64,000 nucleotides of DNA, from NCBI RefSeq assembly GCF_025643335.1, contig NZ_CP092489.1, positions 2,242,501-2,306,500 of the forward strand. The letters are read 5' to 3'. The translations under genes and the position numbers were made by a program. The notes beneath the pieces were generated by a model. It worked only from the letters and a program-made list of their open reading frames with translations, was not told the DNA's origin and did not search any database. Position 1 is the stretch's first letter. Each line of letters begins with the position of its first letter. The stretch is from Endozoicomonas sp. Mp262. GTDB lineage: Bacteria; Pseudomonadota; Gammaproteobacteria; Pseudomonadales; Endozoicomonadaceae. Of this stretch, positions 29,607 through 38,580 are shown one piece after another.

Positions 29607-29951
29607 TGAACCAGCTCAGGGATGAGCTGTGTTAAGGCTCAGTACCCTGTGAAGTCATTACTTCCTCTTACACTACCGTAGCCCTTTTCTGACTGGATAC
29701 TTTGTCCGTTACCAAGGGCTACTTCCATCCCCCACCTGCTTCCTGCCACTGGCGGCATGGTCAAAGCTGGCGCAGCTCTTGGATGAAACTTTGGCCACTG
29801 CCCTTATCTTCGATCAGCAGAGAGTGTATGCGATGAATAGGGTCGGTTCTGGTGGCTTCCAGGCATAGAAACTAAGAGTTTGAACACACAAGGCATTAAG
29901 TGGGGGCCACGAGACCCCAAAGGAAAAAATGCTGCCACTTCTTGCGCTGTT
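29607..29951. other. Intergenic region between hsp20 and degS with hairpins
   Basis: This convergent gap holds a short hairpin after hsp20 (cagctc with gagctg) and an inverted repeat gtagccctt/aagggctac at 29678-29722. No gene is supported. Confidence 0.45.
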
Positions 29952-31079
29952 TTAATGATTCACAATATTTGGCCTTATCCCCACCTGGGTTTTGATACTC
30001 ATGGCCTGGTCATTACGAATAATCTCCAGGATGACCTCGCTGCCAGGAGGTTCCTGGGCAACCTTATTCATCACTCGTCTGCCATCGCTGGTTTTATCAC
30101 TATTGATTCCCACCAGAATATCCCCCCGGCGTAATCCTGCCTGGTCTGCGGGGCTGCCTTCGTATATTCCTGAAATTAAAATACCCATGTTAGCGTTTAT
30201 ACCATAGGCTTCTGCCAGGGAGCTGCTGATAGGCTGTGATTCAATGCCCAGCCAACCTCGAACCACCCTGCCATGCTGTTTGATGGAACTCATAACAAAA
30301 CGGGCCATATTGGAAGGAATAGCAAAGCCAATGCCTTCGTTACCCCCACCCCTGGAAAAAAGCAGGGTGCTGATACCGATCAAGTCGCCATAGGCATTAA
30401 CCAGTGCTCCCCCTGAATTGCCAATATTAATAGCCGCATCGGTCTGAATAAAATCTTCATAGGTGTTCAGCTGCAAGTCGTTGCGTCCAGTGGCGCTAAT
30501 AATACCCATGGTGACGGTTTGCCCCAGTCCAAAAGGATTACCAATGGCCAGCACCACATCGCCAATTTCAGCTTTGCTGGAGTCTGCCAGATGAATGTAA
30601 GGAAGGTTTTGCAGGTTGATTTTAAGGACGGCTAAATCGGTTTCAGGGTCACGGCCTACTATAACAGCACTGACTTCACGGCTGTCCCTTAAGGCAACGA
30701 TAATTCGGTCGGCACCTTGAATAACGTGGTTGTTAGTGAGAATAAATCCGTCTGGACTCACTATTACGCCTGAACCCAGGCTGCTTTCCACTTTATTCTT
30801 GCGACTTTGCAGGTGAGGTGGGATTTCCCTGGGTGAACCTTCCCGCTCAATGGCTGTTTTGGTGGATATATTCACTACCGCCGGGGTGGCTTTTTTCACC
30901 GCAGAACTGTAAGACACTGGACTTGTTCCAGAAAGCCTGGGGCTGAATCTGCTGATGGCGTTGTCAACATCCAGGCTTGTCAGGCCAGCCAGGTCAGGCT
31001 TTATAAATAATATCATTATGCTGGCTACCAGCCCGAACAGTACAGGCCAGCCCAGATATCTCAGCAGTTTTTTCATCAT
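29952..31079 (-). CDS. degS: Periplasmic serine protease of the DegS/AlgW type
   Basis: The 375-residue protein has one N-terminal membrane anchor (VLFGLVASIMILFIKP), a trypsin-like domain with His in ILTNNHVIQGADR, Asp in DPETDLAVLKI and Ser in GNSGGALVNAYGDLIGIS, and one PDZ domain (about residues 275-370, GSPADQAGLRRGDILVGINS). One PDZ plus a membrane anchor indicates the regulatory DegS/AlgW class, which senses misfolded outer-membrane proteins and cleaves the anti-sigma factor RseA/MucA. The start is set at 31079. A longer frame to 31160 adds a segment with no family match. Confidence 0.92.
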   Translation of the reverse strand: MMKKLLRYLGWPVLFGLVASIMILFIKPDLAGLTSLDVDNAISRFSPRLSGTSPVSYSSAVKKATPAVVNISTKTAIEREGSPREIPPHLQSRKNKVESSLGSGVIVSPDGFILTNNHVIQGADRIIVALRDSREVSAVIVGRDPETDLAVLKINLQNLPYIHLADSSKAEIGDVVLAIGNPFGLGQTVTMGIISATGRNDLQLNTYEDFIQTDAAINIGNSGGALVNAYGDLIGISTLLFSRGGGNEGIGFAIPSNMARFVMSSIKQHGRVVRGWLGIESQPISSSLAEAYGINANMGILISGIYEGSPADQAGLRRGDILVGINSDKTSDGRRVMNKVAQEPPGSEVILEIIRNDQAMSIKTQVGIRPNIVNH

Positions 31080-31152
31080 ATGCCGTTTATATTCATTGGG
31101 TTTTATAATGTTAATCTCAGTAATCCGTTTTATATACCCTTTGGAGATAATT

Positions 31153-31914
31153 ATGGGCATTGCGTTAAAAGAATTGCTGGCCTGTTTGGATGAAGAGCTT
31201 CAACCCGGGCTTTTTAAGGATTACTGCCCTAATGGCTTGCAAGTTGAAGGAAAGTCGGTTGTCCGTAAACTCGTAACTGGCGTTACTGCGTGCCAGGCAT
31301 TGATTGATAAAGCGGTGGAGATGAAAGCTGATGCGCTGCTGGTTCATCATGGTTATTTCTGGCGAGGGGAAGATGCCGTTATTACCGGAATGAAAAAGCG
31401 TCGGGTGGAGACCTTATTAAATAACGGTATCAGTCTGATTGTTTATCATCTGCCCCTGGATGCCCATCCTGAGTTGGGAAATAATGCCGAACTGGCCAGG
31501 TTGATGGATTGGAATACGGAAGGTGGTATGGAACCTGGTAAAGCAAGGTCAATTGGCAGTTGGGGTACGGTTAGCCAGCCAATGACCGTCACGGATATGG
31601 AGAAACATCTGGAAAAGGTTCTGGGGCGTAAGCCTTTGGCCATATCAGGGGGTGACCATGCAATTGAGCGTATTGCCTGGTGTACAGGGGCGGCACAAAG
31701 CATGATTGATAAGGCTCTTGACCTTGGCGTGGATGCTTTTGTCAGCGGTGAGATATCTGAGTCAACGGTGCATTTTGCCCGGGAGAATGGCATTCATTAT
31801 TTCAGTGCCGGGCATCACGCCACTGAGCGCTATGGGGTACAGGCCTTAGGTGGCTGGCTTGAAAAAAAGCAGGCTATTGAACATCAGTTTGTTGATATTG
31901 ACTCACCGGTTTAA
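31153..31914 (+). CDS. Nif3-like dinuclear metal center protein (YbgI)
   Basis: The 253-residue protein is of the Nif3/YbgI family: a CPNGLQVEG motif near the N-terminus, metal ligands in ALLVHHGYFWRGED and YHLPLDAHPELGNN, and the C-terminal FVSGEISESTVHFARENGIH then AGHHATERYGVQAL. The family is related to GTP cyclohydrolase I-like folds and has no firmly settled activity. It is divergent from degS with 73 nt between, a neighbour pair common in gammaproteobacteria. The ATG at 31153 has a ggaga site. Confidence 0.92.
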   Translation: MGIALKELLACLDEELQPGLFKDYCPNGLQVEGKSVVRKLVTGVTACQALIDKAVEMKADALLVHHGYFWRGEDAVITGMKKRRVETLLNNGISLIVYHLPLDAHPELGNNAELARLMDWNTEGGMEPGKARSIGSWGTVSQPMTVTDMEKHLEKVLGRKPLAISGGDHAIERIAWCTGAAQSMIDKALDLGVDAFVSGEISESTVHFARENGIHYFSAGHHATERYGVQALGGWLEKKQAIEHQFVDIDSPV

Positions 31915-31968
31915 TGCTTCGTGTAGAGTATGGAGAGAGCTTATATGTAGTTGTACTTGGATTGAGTG

Positions 31969-32272
31969 CTAGGGGCTGTTGGCATTTGTTCGTGTGCTCA
32001 ACCAAAACCAGCGGTTTCGTGGCTAGACGCAGTAGCGCAGGAATAACCTAAAGGTCACACGTACTCATGTCTTTCAAGCTACTGCAACGACGGCACGGAA
32101 TCGCTGGTTTTGGCTCTTCGGGTGGCTCGTAAAGCGGCTTTCCGACTGCGTTGGACTGGCTTGACGTAGAGTAACTATGCCTGCACCAGTCCGCCCGGTG
32201 TGCCCCATTGGGTATTGCGGAAAACCGCTTTACGAGCCACTGAACTCACGATCAAACGTCAACACAGCCTAA
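31969..32272 (+). repeat. Large palindromic repeat (MITE-like), copy 2
   Basis: This is a second copy of the element at 26446, in the same orientation, starting ctaggggctgttggcatttg. Its right end has decayed (caacacagcctaag instead of caacagcccctag). It carries about 21 nt (ending ccccattgggtat) that copy 1 lacks and copy 3 has. The following 230 bp to 32502 show no gene. Confidence 0.85.
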
Positions 32273-32502
32273 GCCTGCCCTAATCTGGAGCGATTGGTAT
32301 TATTAGTTTTGGTGGGGTCGCTCCTCAAGGTGGAAAAATAAAGCGAAGCCGTTTTATGATTGAACTAACAACTATACTTTAGTGCTATTTTTAGTTTTAC
32401 AGCTCAAGATGATCCCTACCATCATAATTGATGTTTCTTTTCATACTATGTCTAATTGAGTAGGTAGCGGTTACTGAGAACTTACTTTGTGAGATCGTTG
32501 TA

Positions 32503-33255
32503 ATGAATATTAAAAGTCTGTTTTTTTATTTTTCACTGATGTCAGTTGGAATAAATTCTTATGCTGTAACCGAGGAGGAAAGAGAAAGTCTTTTGAAGCC
32601 TTCTCCTGATTATAGTGAAATATACAATGAATTATGTTCTCTTGGATACTGGGGTGAGAATTATCATTTCAGTTTTGATGAAGTCCAAGGTTTCCTGGAG
32701 ACAAGTTTGAGTGATGATGAAAAATCTTTAGTAAAAAAAAGAGGTATTTTTTTATTTAAGAATCATAGACACCTTATGGTTGGTGAAAATTATAAAATAG
32801 TTGAAGAGCAAACTAATGAAACAGGAAAATTGAGAACATATCCTCAGCTATTGAGATATGATGATCGCGTTGGACCGTATTATTGGGCTTGTAGAGACGG
32901 TAAGGTTTTACCTTTGGAATTCTCACGAGATCCTGCTGTTCTGGATATTGACGATCAGACTTTAGATTTGATTGTAAAGATTTTTAATCTTTTAAAATCG
33001 AGAGGTTATCATGAAGCTTTTGGCATAACTATTTCTGAAAGATCAAGCCTGCCTTTAGTTGAAGGTTATTCTGTTAAAGAAACTACCAATGAAAAAGAAA
33101 CATGTAGAGAATTGGTTTCAACTTCTGAAATTGGAAGTGATGTTGCAATAACTGCCGTACCTGCTATTAGTTCAATGGATGCTGATGGAGGAGTTTGCGT
33201 TTATTGCTCAGAGACAGATGAAAAGGGACGGTGTGTTTATCAAAGTTTCCATTAG
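32503..33255 (+). CDS. Secreted AT-rich protein, function unknown
   Basis: This 250-residue protein is not recognised. It starts with a likely signal peptide (MNIKSLFFYFSLMSVGINSYA, cleaved before VTEE). The mature part is acidic and mixed alpha/beta in appearance. It has single Cys residues in ELCSLGYWG and YYWACRDG, and a C-terminal cluster (GGVCVYCSETDEKGRCVYQ). Base composition is far more AT-rich than the neighbours, as for the gene at 11686, suggesting acquired or lineage-specific DNA. No operon partner is evident. Confidence 0.55.
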   Translation: MNIKSLFFYFSLMSVGINSYAVTEEERESLLKPSPDYSEIYNELCSLGYWGENYHFSFDEVQGFLETSLSDDEKSLVKKRGIFLFKNHRHLMVGENYKIVEEQTNETGKLRTYPQLLRYDDRVGPYYWACRDGKVLPLEFSRDPAVLDIDDQTLDLIVKIFNLLKSRGYHEAFGITISERSSLPLVEGYSVKETTNEKETCRELVSTSEIGSDVAITAVPAISSMDADGGVCVYCSETDEKGRCVYQSFH

Positions 33256-33361
33256 CCTGTAACCCCATAAAGTGCTTATCCTCTTCTACCGCCTTCCCAG
33301 CTGGGAGGTAGTGTCGTTACACTCTCTTCCCGCTGGGAATACAGACGGCTATTTCAGTTCA

Positions 33362-34696
33362 TTAAAAAACTTTCACATTATAGGTTGCCATGACTTTGAT
33401 GTCGTTGCGATCAGACTTTACCTTGGTGTCGTCTACACGAAGGAATCCGGGGAATACCCCAAGCCACAGTCCCTCAAGTGCTCCAGACTGGACACTGTAA
33501 CTAACCTGAAAATCCAGGGCCTGCATTTTGCCATCGCGGTTTTCGTTGGCTTCACCACGGTTGTTATAGTTATCCCAGCCGTAGTTATAGTTAACACCGG
33601 TGCTGAGGCCTTTCCAGCGGCCGTCAAAGTCATAACTGGCGGCAAGTTTGACAACTTTCTGTCCATCCCAGAGGAAGTCATCCAGCTGTGCCCAGGTTTG
33701 CAGGAAGTTACGGTGGTCACTGTTGCCATAGGCCGTTAAGCGGAGCTGGTATTCCCCGCTGTCTCTCGCTTCAGTCTGGCCATATCCCATAAGCATTTTC
33801 CAGCCACCTTTAGCCAGAATTGCGCTTGAACTCCAGGTAGACTCACGCTCCGCGCTATCTCCTTTAATATAGGTAGAGCCGGCAGCCCCATCCTGATATT
33901 TAGCACTTTGGTAATAAGATGTCAGTGTCAGCTTGCTGTCATTACCGAGTTCAAAGTCGTAAGCGCCTGCCACATGGTAATTCTTCCGGAAACCCTTGCC
34001 TTCACCATAGGCTACATCTACCCAGCCTGCTTCATTCAGAGTGTAGCGAGCACCAAGGGAGTGAATAAAATCAATATTTTCTCCCCCTTCGAGATGTTTG
34101 TTTAGGTGCCAGGAGTTAGTGAGTTTACGATACTGGTCATCCCAGTCATTCTGGAAGCGGTCGGCCCAGCCATAACTTAACTCAAGATTGTGCCAGTCAA
34201 ATTTAGCGTCGATGCCCCGGTAGGTGTGTGAGTTAATACCTGCCGATGTGCCAATAGTACCCGCATTAATATCGGTGTAACCTGCCAGGATATTAGCACC
34301 AACGGTTTCATCACCAAATTTCATTTTTGCCCGGGCTTTACCAATACGTGAAGAGCTGCGTTCTTCCCCGGTTTTCTCATTATAATAGAGCACCTCGGAT
34401 TGGCCGTGACCACTGCCCCCCATTAAATCTATGTTGCTAAACACAGACACATCGACCCCCAGCCACCCCTGATACCAGCCAGACCTCAGGTTAGCATTGA
34501 GTCCCAGTGCATGGACGCGGATTTCATTAGGATCAATGGAGGTATCTTTATGATCCCGCTCGCGGCCGTAATACATGATGCCCAAATCCATGGAAGCCCC
34601 ATCAATAAACCCCGCATCGGACTCAGCCATAACAGAACCGGAGGAAAGTAAAGTAGCTGCAGCAATGGCGCTAGCTATCAGTGTCTGTCTGAACAT
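33362..34696 (-). CDS. chiP: Outer membrane porin, OprD/chitoporin-like
   Basis: The 444-residue protein has a signal peptide (LIASAIAAATLLSSGSVMA) and alternating beta-strand sequence ending in a C-terminal aromatic residue (ATYNVKVF), as in outer-membrane barrels. Segments such as GIDAKFDWHNLELSYGWADR and DFQVSYSVQSGALEGLWLGV resemble the OprD family, which includes the chitoporin ChiP. It is divergent from the chitobiose PTS genes and shares the operator region with them, so uptake of chitooligosaccharides across the outer membrane is the likely role. The symbol is inferred from context. Confidence 0.75.
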   Translation of the reverse strand: MFRQTLIASAIAAATLLSSGSVMAESDAGFIDGASMDLGIMYYGRERDHKDTSIDPNEIRVHALGLNANLRSGWYQGWLGVDVSVFSNIDLMGGSGHGQSEVLYYNEKTGEERSSSRIGKARAKMKFGDETVGANILAGYTDINAGTIGTSAGINSHTYRGIDAKFDWHNLELSYGWADRFQNDWDDQYRKLTNSWHLNKHLEGGENIDFIHSLGARYTLNEAGWVDVAYGEGKGFRKNYHVAGAYDFELGNDSKLTLTSYYQSAKYQDGAAGSTYIKGDSAERESTWSSSAILAKGGWKMLMGYGQTEARDSGEYQLRLTAYGNSDHRNFLQTWAQLDDFLWDGQKVVKLAASYDFDGRWKGLSTGVNYNYGWDNYNNRGEANENRDGKMQALDFQVSYSVQSGALEGLWLGVFPGFLRVDDTKVKSDRNDIKVMATYNVKVF

Positions 34697-34769
34697 CGTA
34701 ACTCTTTTCCTGATAGTGTTTGCTTGTTTTTTTCCAATTTCCTTTATTTTATGTCGGCTTTTTATAAAT

Positions 34770-34794
34770 GTAACCGGTTGCTGTAACCGGTTAC
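34770..34794. promoter_or_regulatory. Tandem operator-like sites, porin side
   Basis: Two 12-bp sites, gtaaccggttgc (34770-34781) and gtaaccggttac (34783-34794), are spaced 13 bp apart. Each is a near-palindrome centred on CCGG, the usual centre of LacI/GalR-family operators. They lie 74 bp before the porin start. Confidence 0.75.
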
Positions 34795-34835
34795 GTCAAT
34801 TTTAAGTAAGGATTGCGTTAGATCAATAAAATGGT

Positions 34836-34860
34836 GTAACCGGTTTCAGTAACCGGTTGC
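34836..34860. promoter_or_regulatory. Tandem operator-like sites, chbB side
   Basis: Two more copies, gtaaccggtttc (34836-34847) and gtaaccggttgc (34849-34860), repeat the same 13-bp spacing exactly 66 bp from the first pair. A possible promoter follows (ttgttc, 16 nt, tataac at 34892-34919). The LacI-type regulator at 37391 is the natural candidate to bind all four. Confidence 0.75.
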
Positions 34861-34960
34861 TTTTTCTTTACTGCCTGTGATTTGATTGGCATTGTTCAAC
34901 TGGTTCTGTCTGCTATAACACACGGCATGAATCAACCAGAAAGGGTTAATGGAGTCTAAA

Positions 34961-35272
34961 ATGAAAAAAATATTTCTTTGCTGTAGCGCCGGTATGTCCA
35001 CCAGTATGCTGGTAAAAAAAATGGAACAGGCAGCCGCTGGAAGAAACCTGGAAGTTACCATTGCAGCCGTCCCCATGGCCGGGTTTGATGAGGCTATCGA
35101 GGAATACGACGTATGTCTTCTTGGTCCCCAGGTGAAGTTTAAGTTGGCAGACTATCAAGCCCAGGCTGCCGAGCTGAATAAAAAGGTAGCAGCCATTGAG
35201 CCTATGGCATACGGGATGATGAATGGGGAAAAGGTACTGGATCAGGCCTTAAGCTTACTTGAAGCGGTGTAA
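34961..35272 (+). CDS. chbB: PTS IIB component, chitobiose/cellobiose (lactose) family
   Basis: The 103-residue protein starts MKKIFLCCSAGMSTSMLVKK, with the phosphorylated Cys just before SAGMSTS, and contains VCLLGPQVKFKLADY. It takes phosphate from IIA and passes it to the sugar at IIC. The ATG at 34961 has a GGAG site 6 nt upstream. Another ATG at 34949 overlaps that site. Confidence 0.94.
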   Translation: MKKIFLCCSAGMSTSMLVKKMEQAAAGRNLEVTIAAVPMAGFDEAIEEYDVCLLGPQVKFKLADYQAQAAELNKKVAAIEPMAYGMMNGEKVLDQALSLLEAV

Positions 35273-35323
35273 TTAAAAAGAACAACAAAGGGTGGTTGAA
35301 AATCAAGCTCCGGGGGGAAGTCA

Positions 35324-36652
35324 ATGAAACTGTATAACCGGCTCATACAATTTGTAGAGCAAAAACTAGGGCCTATTGCAGGTAAGCTGGGTACACAAAG
35401 GCATATATCGGCGCTGCGGGATGGTTTTCTGGTGGCCATGCCGTTTATTATTGTTGGCAGTTTCATCCTGATTTTTGCCAACCCACCCTTTGCAGCAGAT
35501 ACCACCAGTGCCTTCGGCCAGGCCTGGCTTAATTTTGTGGCGAAGCATCGCGCGGTGATTGTCATGCCATGGACCATGAGTATGGGGATAATGTCGCTGT
35601 TTATCACCATGGGGGTAGCTTACAGTCTGGCACGTACTTATAAGATGGATGCCATTGGTGCTGCCGCCTTGTCCGCCATGTCATTTTTGCTAATCGCAGC
35701 CCCGGAAAAAAACTGGGCCCTGCCCCTGAATCATTTTGGGGGAACCGGTATTTTTACCGCCATACTGGTGGCGTACTTCTCGGTTGAGCTGACGCGTATT
35801 CTGCAAAAATACAATATAACCATTCGTATGCCAGAACAGGTGCCGCCAGCCATTGCCGCTTCCTTCGCCCTGCTGGTGCCGGTGCTGGCAATATTTCTCA
35901 CGCTATACCCGTTAAGCCTGTTAATCCAGACCGGCTTCGATATGCAGATCCCTGATGCGGTGATGACCCTGTTCAAACCACTGATATCTGCTTCCAATAG
36001 CCTGCCTGCCATTATTGGTGCCCTCTTGCTCTGTCAGCTATTATGGTTTGCCGGCATTCACGGGGCTAATATTGTTGTTGGTATTTTGTCGCCTATCTTT
36101 TTGGCAAATATTGGGGCCAACGCGGCAGCTTATGCCGCCGGTGAGCCGGTGCCCAACCTGTTTACCCAGCCTTTTTGGGACTTCTATATTTTCATCGGCG
36201 GCGCAGGTGCCACTTTGGCTTTGGTTATGCTGATGAGCTTTAGTCGGGCTACACACCTGAAAAGTGTAGGGCGTATGAGCTTCTTGCCCGGGGTCTTCCA
36301 AATCAATGAGCCTGTCCTGTTTGGTGCTCCGGTTGTGGTGAATGCGACCCTGTTTATTCCCTTTGTGCTGGCACCCGTCGTTAATGCCGTAATCGCTTAT
36401 ATTGCGGTGAATACGGGGGTTGTGGATAAAGCGATTGCCGTGACTCCGTGGACAACGCCAGCCCTGATAGGTTCAGCCTGGGGAGCCGGTTGGGTGTTCA
36501 AGGCGTCTATTTTGACCGCAGTGCTGATGGTTATCGACCTGATTATTTACTACCCCTTCTTCAAGGCGTATGAGAAGCAGGTTTTACGGGAAGAAAAGCC
36601 CAGCGCAACCAGCACTGCCGATGCCAGCACGGGTGATCCCTCTCTGGCCTGA
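35324..36652 (+). CDS. chbC: PTS IIC component, chitobiose/cellobiose family
   Basis: The 442-residue membrane permease has the lactose-family IIC features: HISALRDGFLVAMPFIIVGS, an NxxxP-rich DGFxxxxP start, LWFAGIHGANIVVGILSPIF and FQINEPVLFGAPVVVNATLF. About ten membrane helices are expected. It binds and translocates the disaccharide while it is phosphorylated by IIB. The gene starts 51 nt after chbB. Confidence 0.95.
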   Translation: MKLYNRLIQFVEQKLGPIAGKLGTQRHISALRDGFLVAMPFIIVGSFILIFANPPFAADTTSAFGQAWLNFVAKHRAVIVMPWTMSMGIMSLFITMGVAYSLARTYKMDAIGAAALSAMSFLLIAAPEKNWALPLNHFGGTGIFTAILVAYFSVELTRILQKYNITIRMPEQVPPAIAASFALLVPVLAIFLTLYPLSLLIQTGFDMQIPDAVMTLFKPLISASNSLPAIIGALLLCQLLWFAGIHGANIVVGILSPIFLANIGANAAAYAAGEPVPNLFTQPFWDFYIFIGGAGATLALVMLMSFSRATHLKSVGRMSFLPGVFQINEPVLFGAPVVVNATLFIPFVLAPVVNAVIAYIAVNTGVVDKAIAVTPWTTPALIGSAWGAGWVFKASILTAVLMVIDLIIYYPFFKAYEKQVLREEKPSATSTADASTGDPSLA

Positions 36653-36736
36653 TATCCATCAAGGGCAACAGTCTGTGGTGCCAACTGCAGACTGCCAATG
36701 ACAAGCACACCAATAACATGTAGACAGGAATAGGTC

Positions 36737-37045
36737 ATGGATCTTGAAAATGTAGTGATTGAGCTGATTGTTAAGGCGGGTGAAACCAAAAGCCTGGCAA
36801 TGGAAGCTCTGAAGCAGGCCCGTGAAGGCGATTTTGCCCAGTCTGAGCAGTCTATGGCAGCCTCCAGGGAAGCCGCTAAACAAGCCCACAAAATACAAAC
36901 TGCATTGATTGCAGCTGATGAAGGCCAGGGTAAAGTGCCGGTTTCCCTTGTGCTGGTACACGCCCAGGATCATCTAATGAATGCCATGCTAGCTCAGGAT
37001 TTGGTTGAAGAGATGGTATATCTCTATCAACGACTGGAGAAGTAG
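36737..37045 (+). CDS. chbA: PTS IIA component, chitobiose/cellobiose family
   Basis: The 102-residue helical protein carries the phosphorylated His in LVLVHAQDHLMNAMLA, and begins like LacF/ChbA proteins (VIELIVKAGETKSLAMEALK). It takes phosphate from HPr and EI, neither of which is in this window. The third large palindromic repeat starts 1 nt after its stop codon. Confidence 0.95.
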   Translation: MDLENVVIELIVKAGETKSLAMEALKQAREGDFAQSEQSMAASREAAKQAHKIQTALIAADEGQGKVPVSLVLVHAQDHLMNAMLAQDLVEEMVYLYQRLEK

Positions 37046-37046
37046 T

Positions 37047-37332
37047 TTAGGGGCTGTTGACGTTTGATCGTGAGCTCAGTGGCTCGTAAAGCGGTTTTCC
37101 GCAATACCCAATGGGGCACACCGGGAGGACTGGTGCAGGCATAGTTGTTCTACGTCAAGCCAGTCCAACGCAGTCGGAAAGCCGCTTTACGAGCCACCCG
37201 AAGGGCCAAAATCAGCGATTCCGTGCCGTCGTTGCAGTAGCTTGAAAGACGTGAGTCTTCCTGCGCTACTGCGTCTAGCCACGAAACCGCTGGTTTTGGC
37301 TGAGCACACGAGCAAACGTCAACAGCCCCTAG
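37047..37332 (-). repeat. Large palindromic repeat (MITE-like), copy 3
   Basis: This copy is inverted relative to copies 1 and 2. It begins aggggctgttgacgtttg just after the chbA stop and ends aacgtcaacagcccctag. It has the 21-nt segment lacking in copy 1 and lacks about 19 nt present in copies 1 and 2. A second partial end (aggggctgtgaacatc) follows directly at 37331-37346. Confidence 0.88.
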
Positions 37333-37390
37333 GGGCTGTGAACATCAAGGGTGATCAGGGTCGGTTAGGATTTTTGTTAAGGTGAGCGTG

Positions 37391-38392
37391 ATGGCGAGCA
37401 TTAAGGATGTGGCGGCGTTGGCAAGGGTTTCCCGAGCCACGGTATCCCGGGTTATGAACAATACTGGACAAATCAGGGATGTTACCCGAAATCGGGTTCA
37501 TGAGGCCATGAAGGCGCTCAACTATCGCCCCAACCCCCTGGCTCGCTCACTGGCCACTTCATCCTCTAACACGGTGGGGCTGGTGGTGACTTCCTACCGG
37601 GGTTCTTTTTTTGCAGAACTTTTGGCGGAAGTGCAGGAGCGCATGGATGAGGAAGGCAAATTCTTACTGGTGGGGCGGGGAAAGCGTTCAAGGGAAAATG
37701 AGCAACAGGCCATCTGTCGTTTTCTTGATGCCCGTTGCGATGGTCTGATTCTGCATGCCCGTAACCTGCACGACGAAGACTTGATGGAGCTGGCCCAGGC
37801 TAATCCCCCTTTTGTTTTATTGGATCGTGATGTCAAGGGCCTTGAAGATCGCTGTATCACATTTGAGCACACTGAGGCGGGTGAGCTGGCCGTTGAGCAC
37901 TTAATTGCCCACGGGCATCGAAAAATAGCGTGCCTGGCAGGGTTAAGGAAAAGGGGTACAGCGCAGCTTCGTTTCCAGGGCTATGAGCGAGCCTTGCGTA
38001 AACAGGGTATTGCCCTGGATGAGTCGCTGGTGGCTGAAGCGGATTATGATCGGGATGGCGGCTATGCAGCCATGAAAATTCTGCTGGAGCGACACCCGGA
38101 TATCACCGCAGTTTATTCCTGTAGTGAGGAAATGACGGTAGGTGCCTTTGACCTGTTCAGGGAACGTGGTATCCGGTTACCGGAACAAATTTCTATGGTG
38201 AGCTTCGACAGTGTGAGCGTTTGCACCACGTTAACGCCCAAGGTCACTACGGTGCATTTTCCCATAAAAGAGATGGCGGCACAGGCCTCCAAAGTGCTTT
38301 TATCCTTAATGAATGACAGCCATTTGTCACCTCCTAAAGTCTTCAAGCCTGAATTACGACAACGGGATTCTGTTCGGACTTTAAGCACTTAG
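37391..38392 (+). CDS. LacI-family transcriptional regulator
   Basis: The 333-residue regulator has the N-terminal helix-turn-helix ASIKDVAALARVSRATVSRV and hinge NYRPNPLARSLATSSS, followed by a periplasmic-binding-like sensor domain (VGLVVTSYRGSFFAELLAEV, FEHTEAGELAVEHLIAHGHR, ISMVSFDSVSVCTTLTPKVT). It sits within the chitobiose gene set where E. coli has the AraC-type ChbR. It is likely to repress the set in the absence of an inducer and to bind the CCGG-centred sites at 34770-34860. The start at 37391 gives the normal MASIKDVA beginning. Confidence 0.92.
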   Translation: MASIKDVAALARVSRATVSRVMNNTGQIRDVTRNRVHEAMKALNYRPNPLARSLATSSSNTVGLVVTSYRGSFFAELLAEVQERMDEEGKFLLVGRGKRSRENEQQAICRFLDARCDGLILHARNLHDEDLMELAQANPPFVLLDRDVKGLEDRCITFEHTEAGELAVEHLIAHGHRKIACLAGLRKRGTAQLRFQGYERALRKQGIALDESLVAEADYDRDGGYAAMKILLERHPDITAVYSCSEEMTVGAFDLFRERGIRLPEQISMVSFDSVSVCTTLTPKVTTVHFPIKEMAAQASKVLLSLMNDSHLSPPKVFKPELRQRDSVRTLST

Positions 38393-38432
38393 TACATCAT
38401 TTCAATGAGTTTGCAGGATTCTTTCAGTTCTT

Positions 38433-38497
38433 CTCGTTCCCAGCGTCCTCGCTGGGAATGCATAGGGGTATCTCTAACGGTTGCTGCCTGGGAACGA
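38433..38497. repeat. REP-like hairpin (cgttcccagcg family)
   Basis: The sequence gttcccagcg with cgctgggaa forms a short hairpin. An outer pair ctcgttccca/tgggaacgag encloses it. Similar hairpins occur at 52208 and 61959, with looser relatives at 33292 and 56779. Confidence 0.7.
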
Positions 38498-38580
38498 GTT
38501 TGGCCTGCATGTCAAACCCATTGAAACAGAGTACTGAGGGCCGTTTTGAATATACAAATACAGACTCTCAGGGACAAAAT

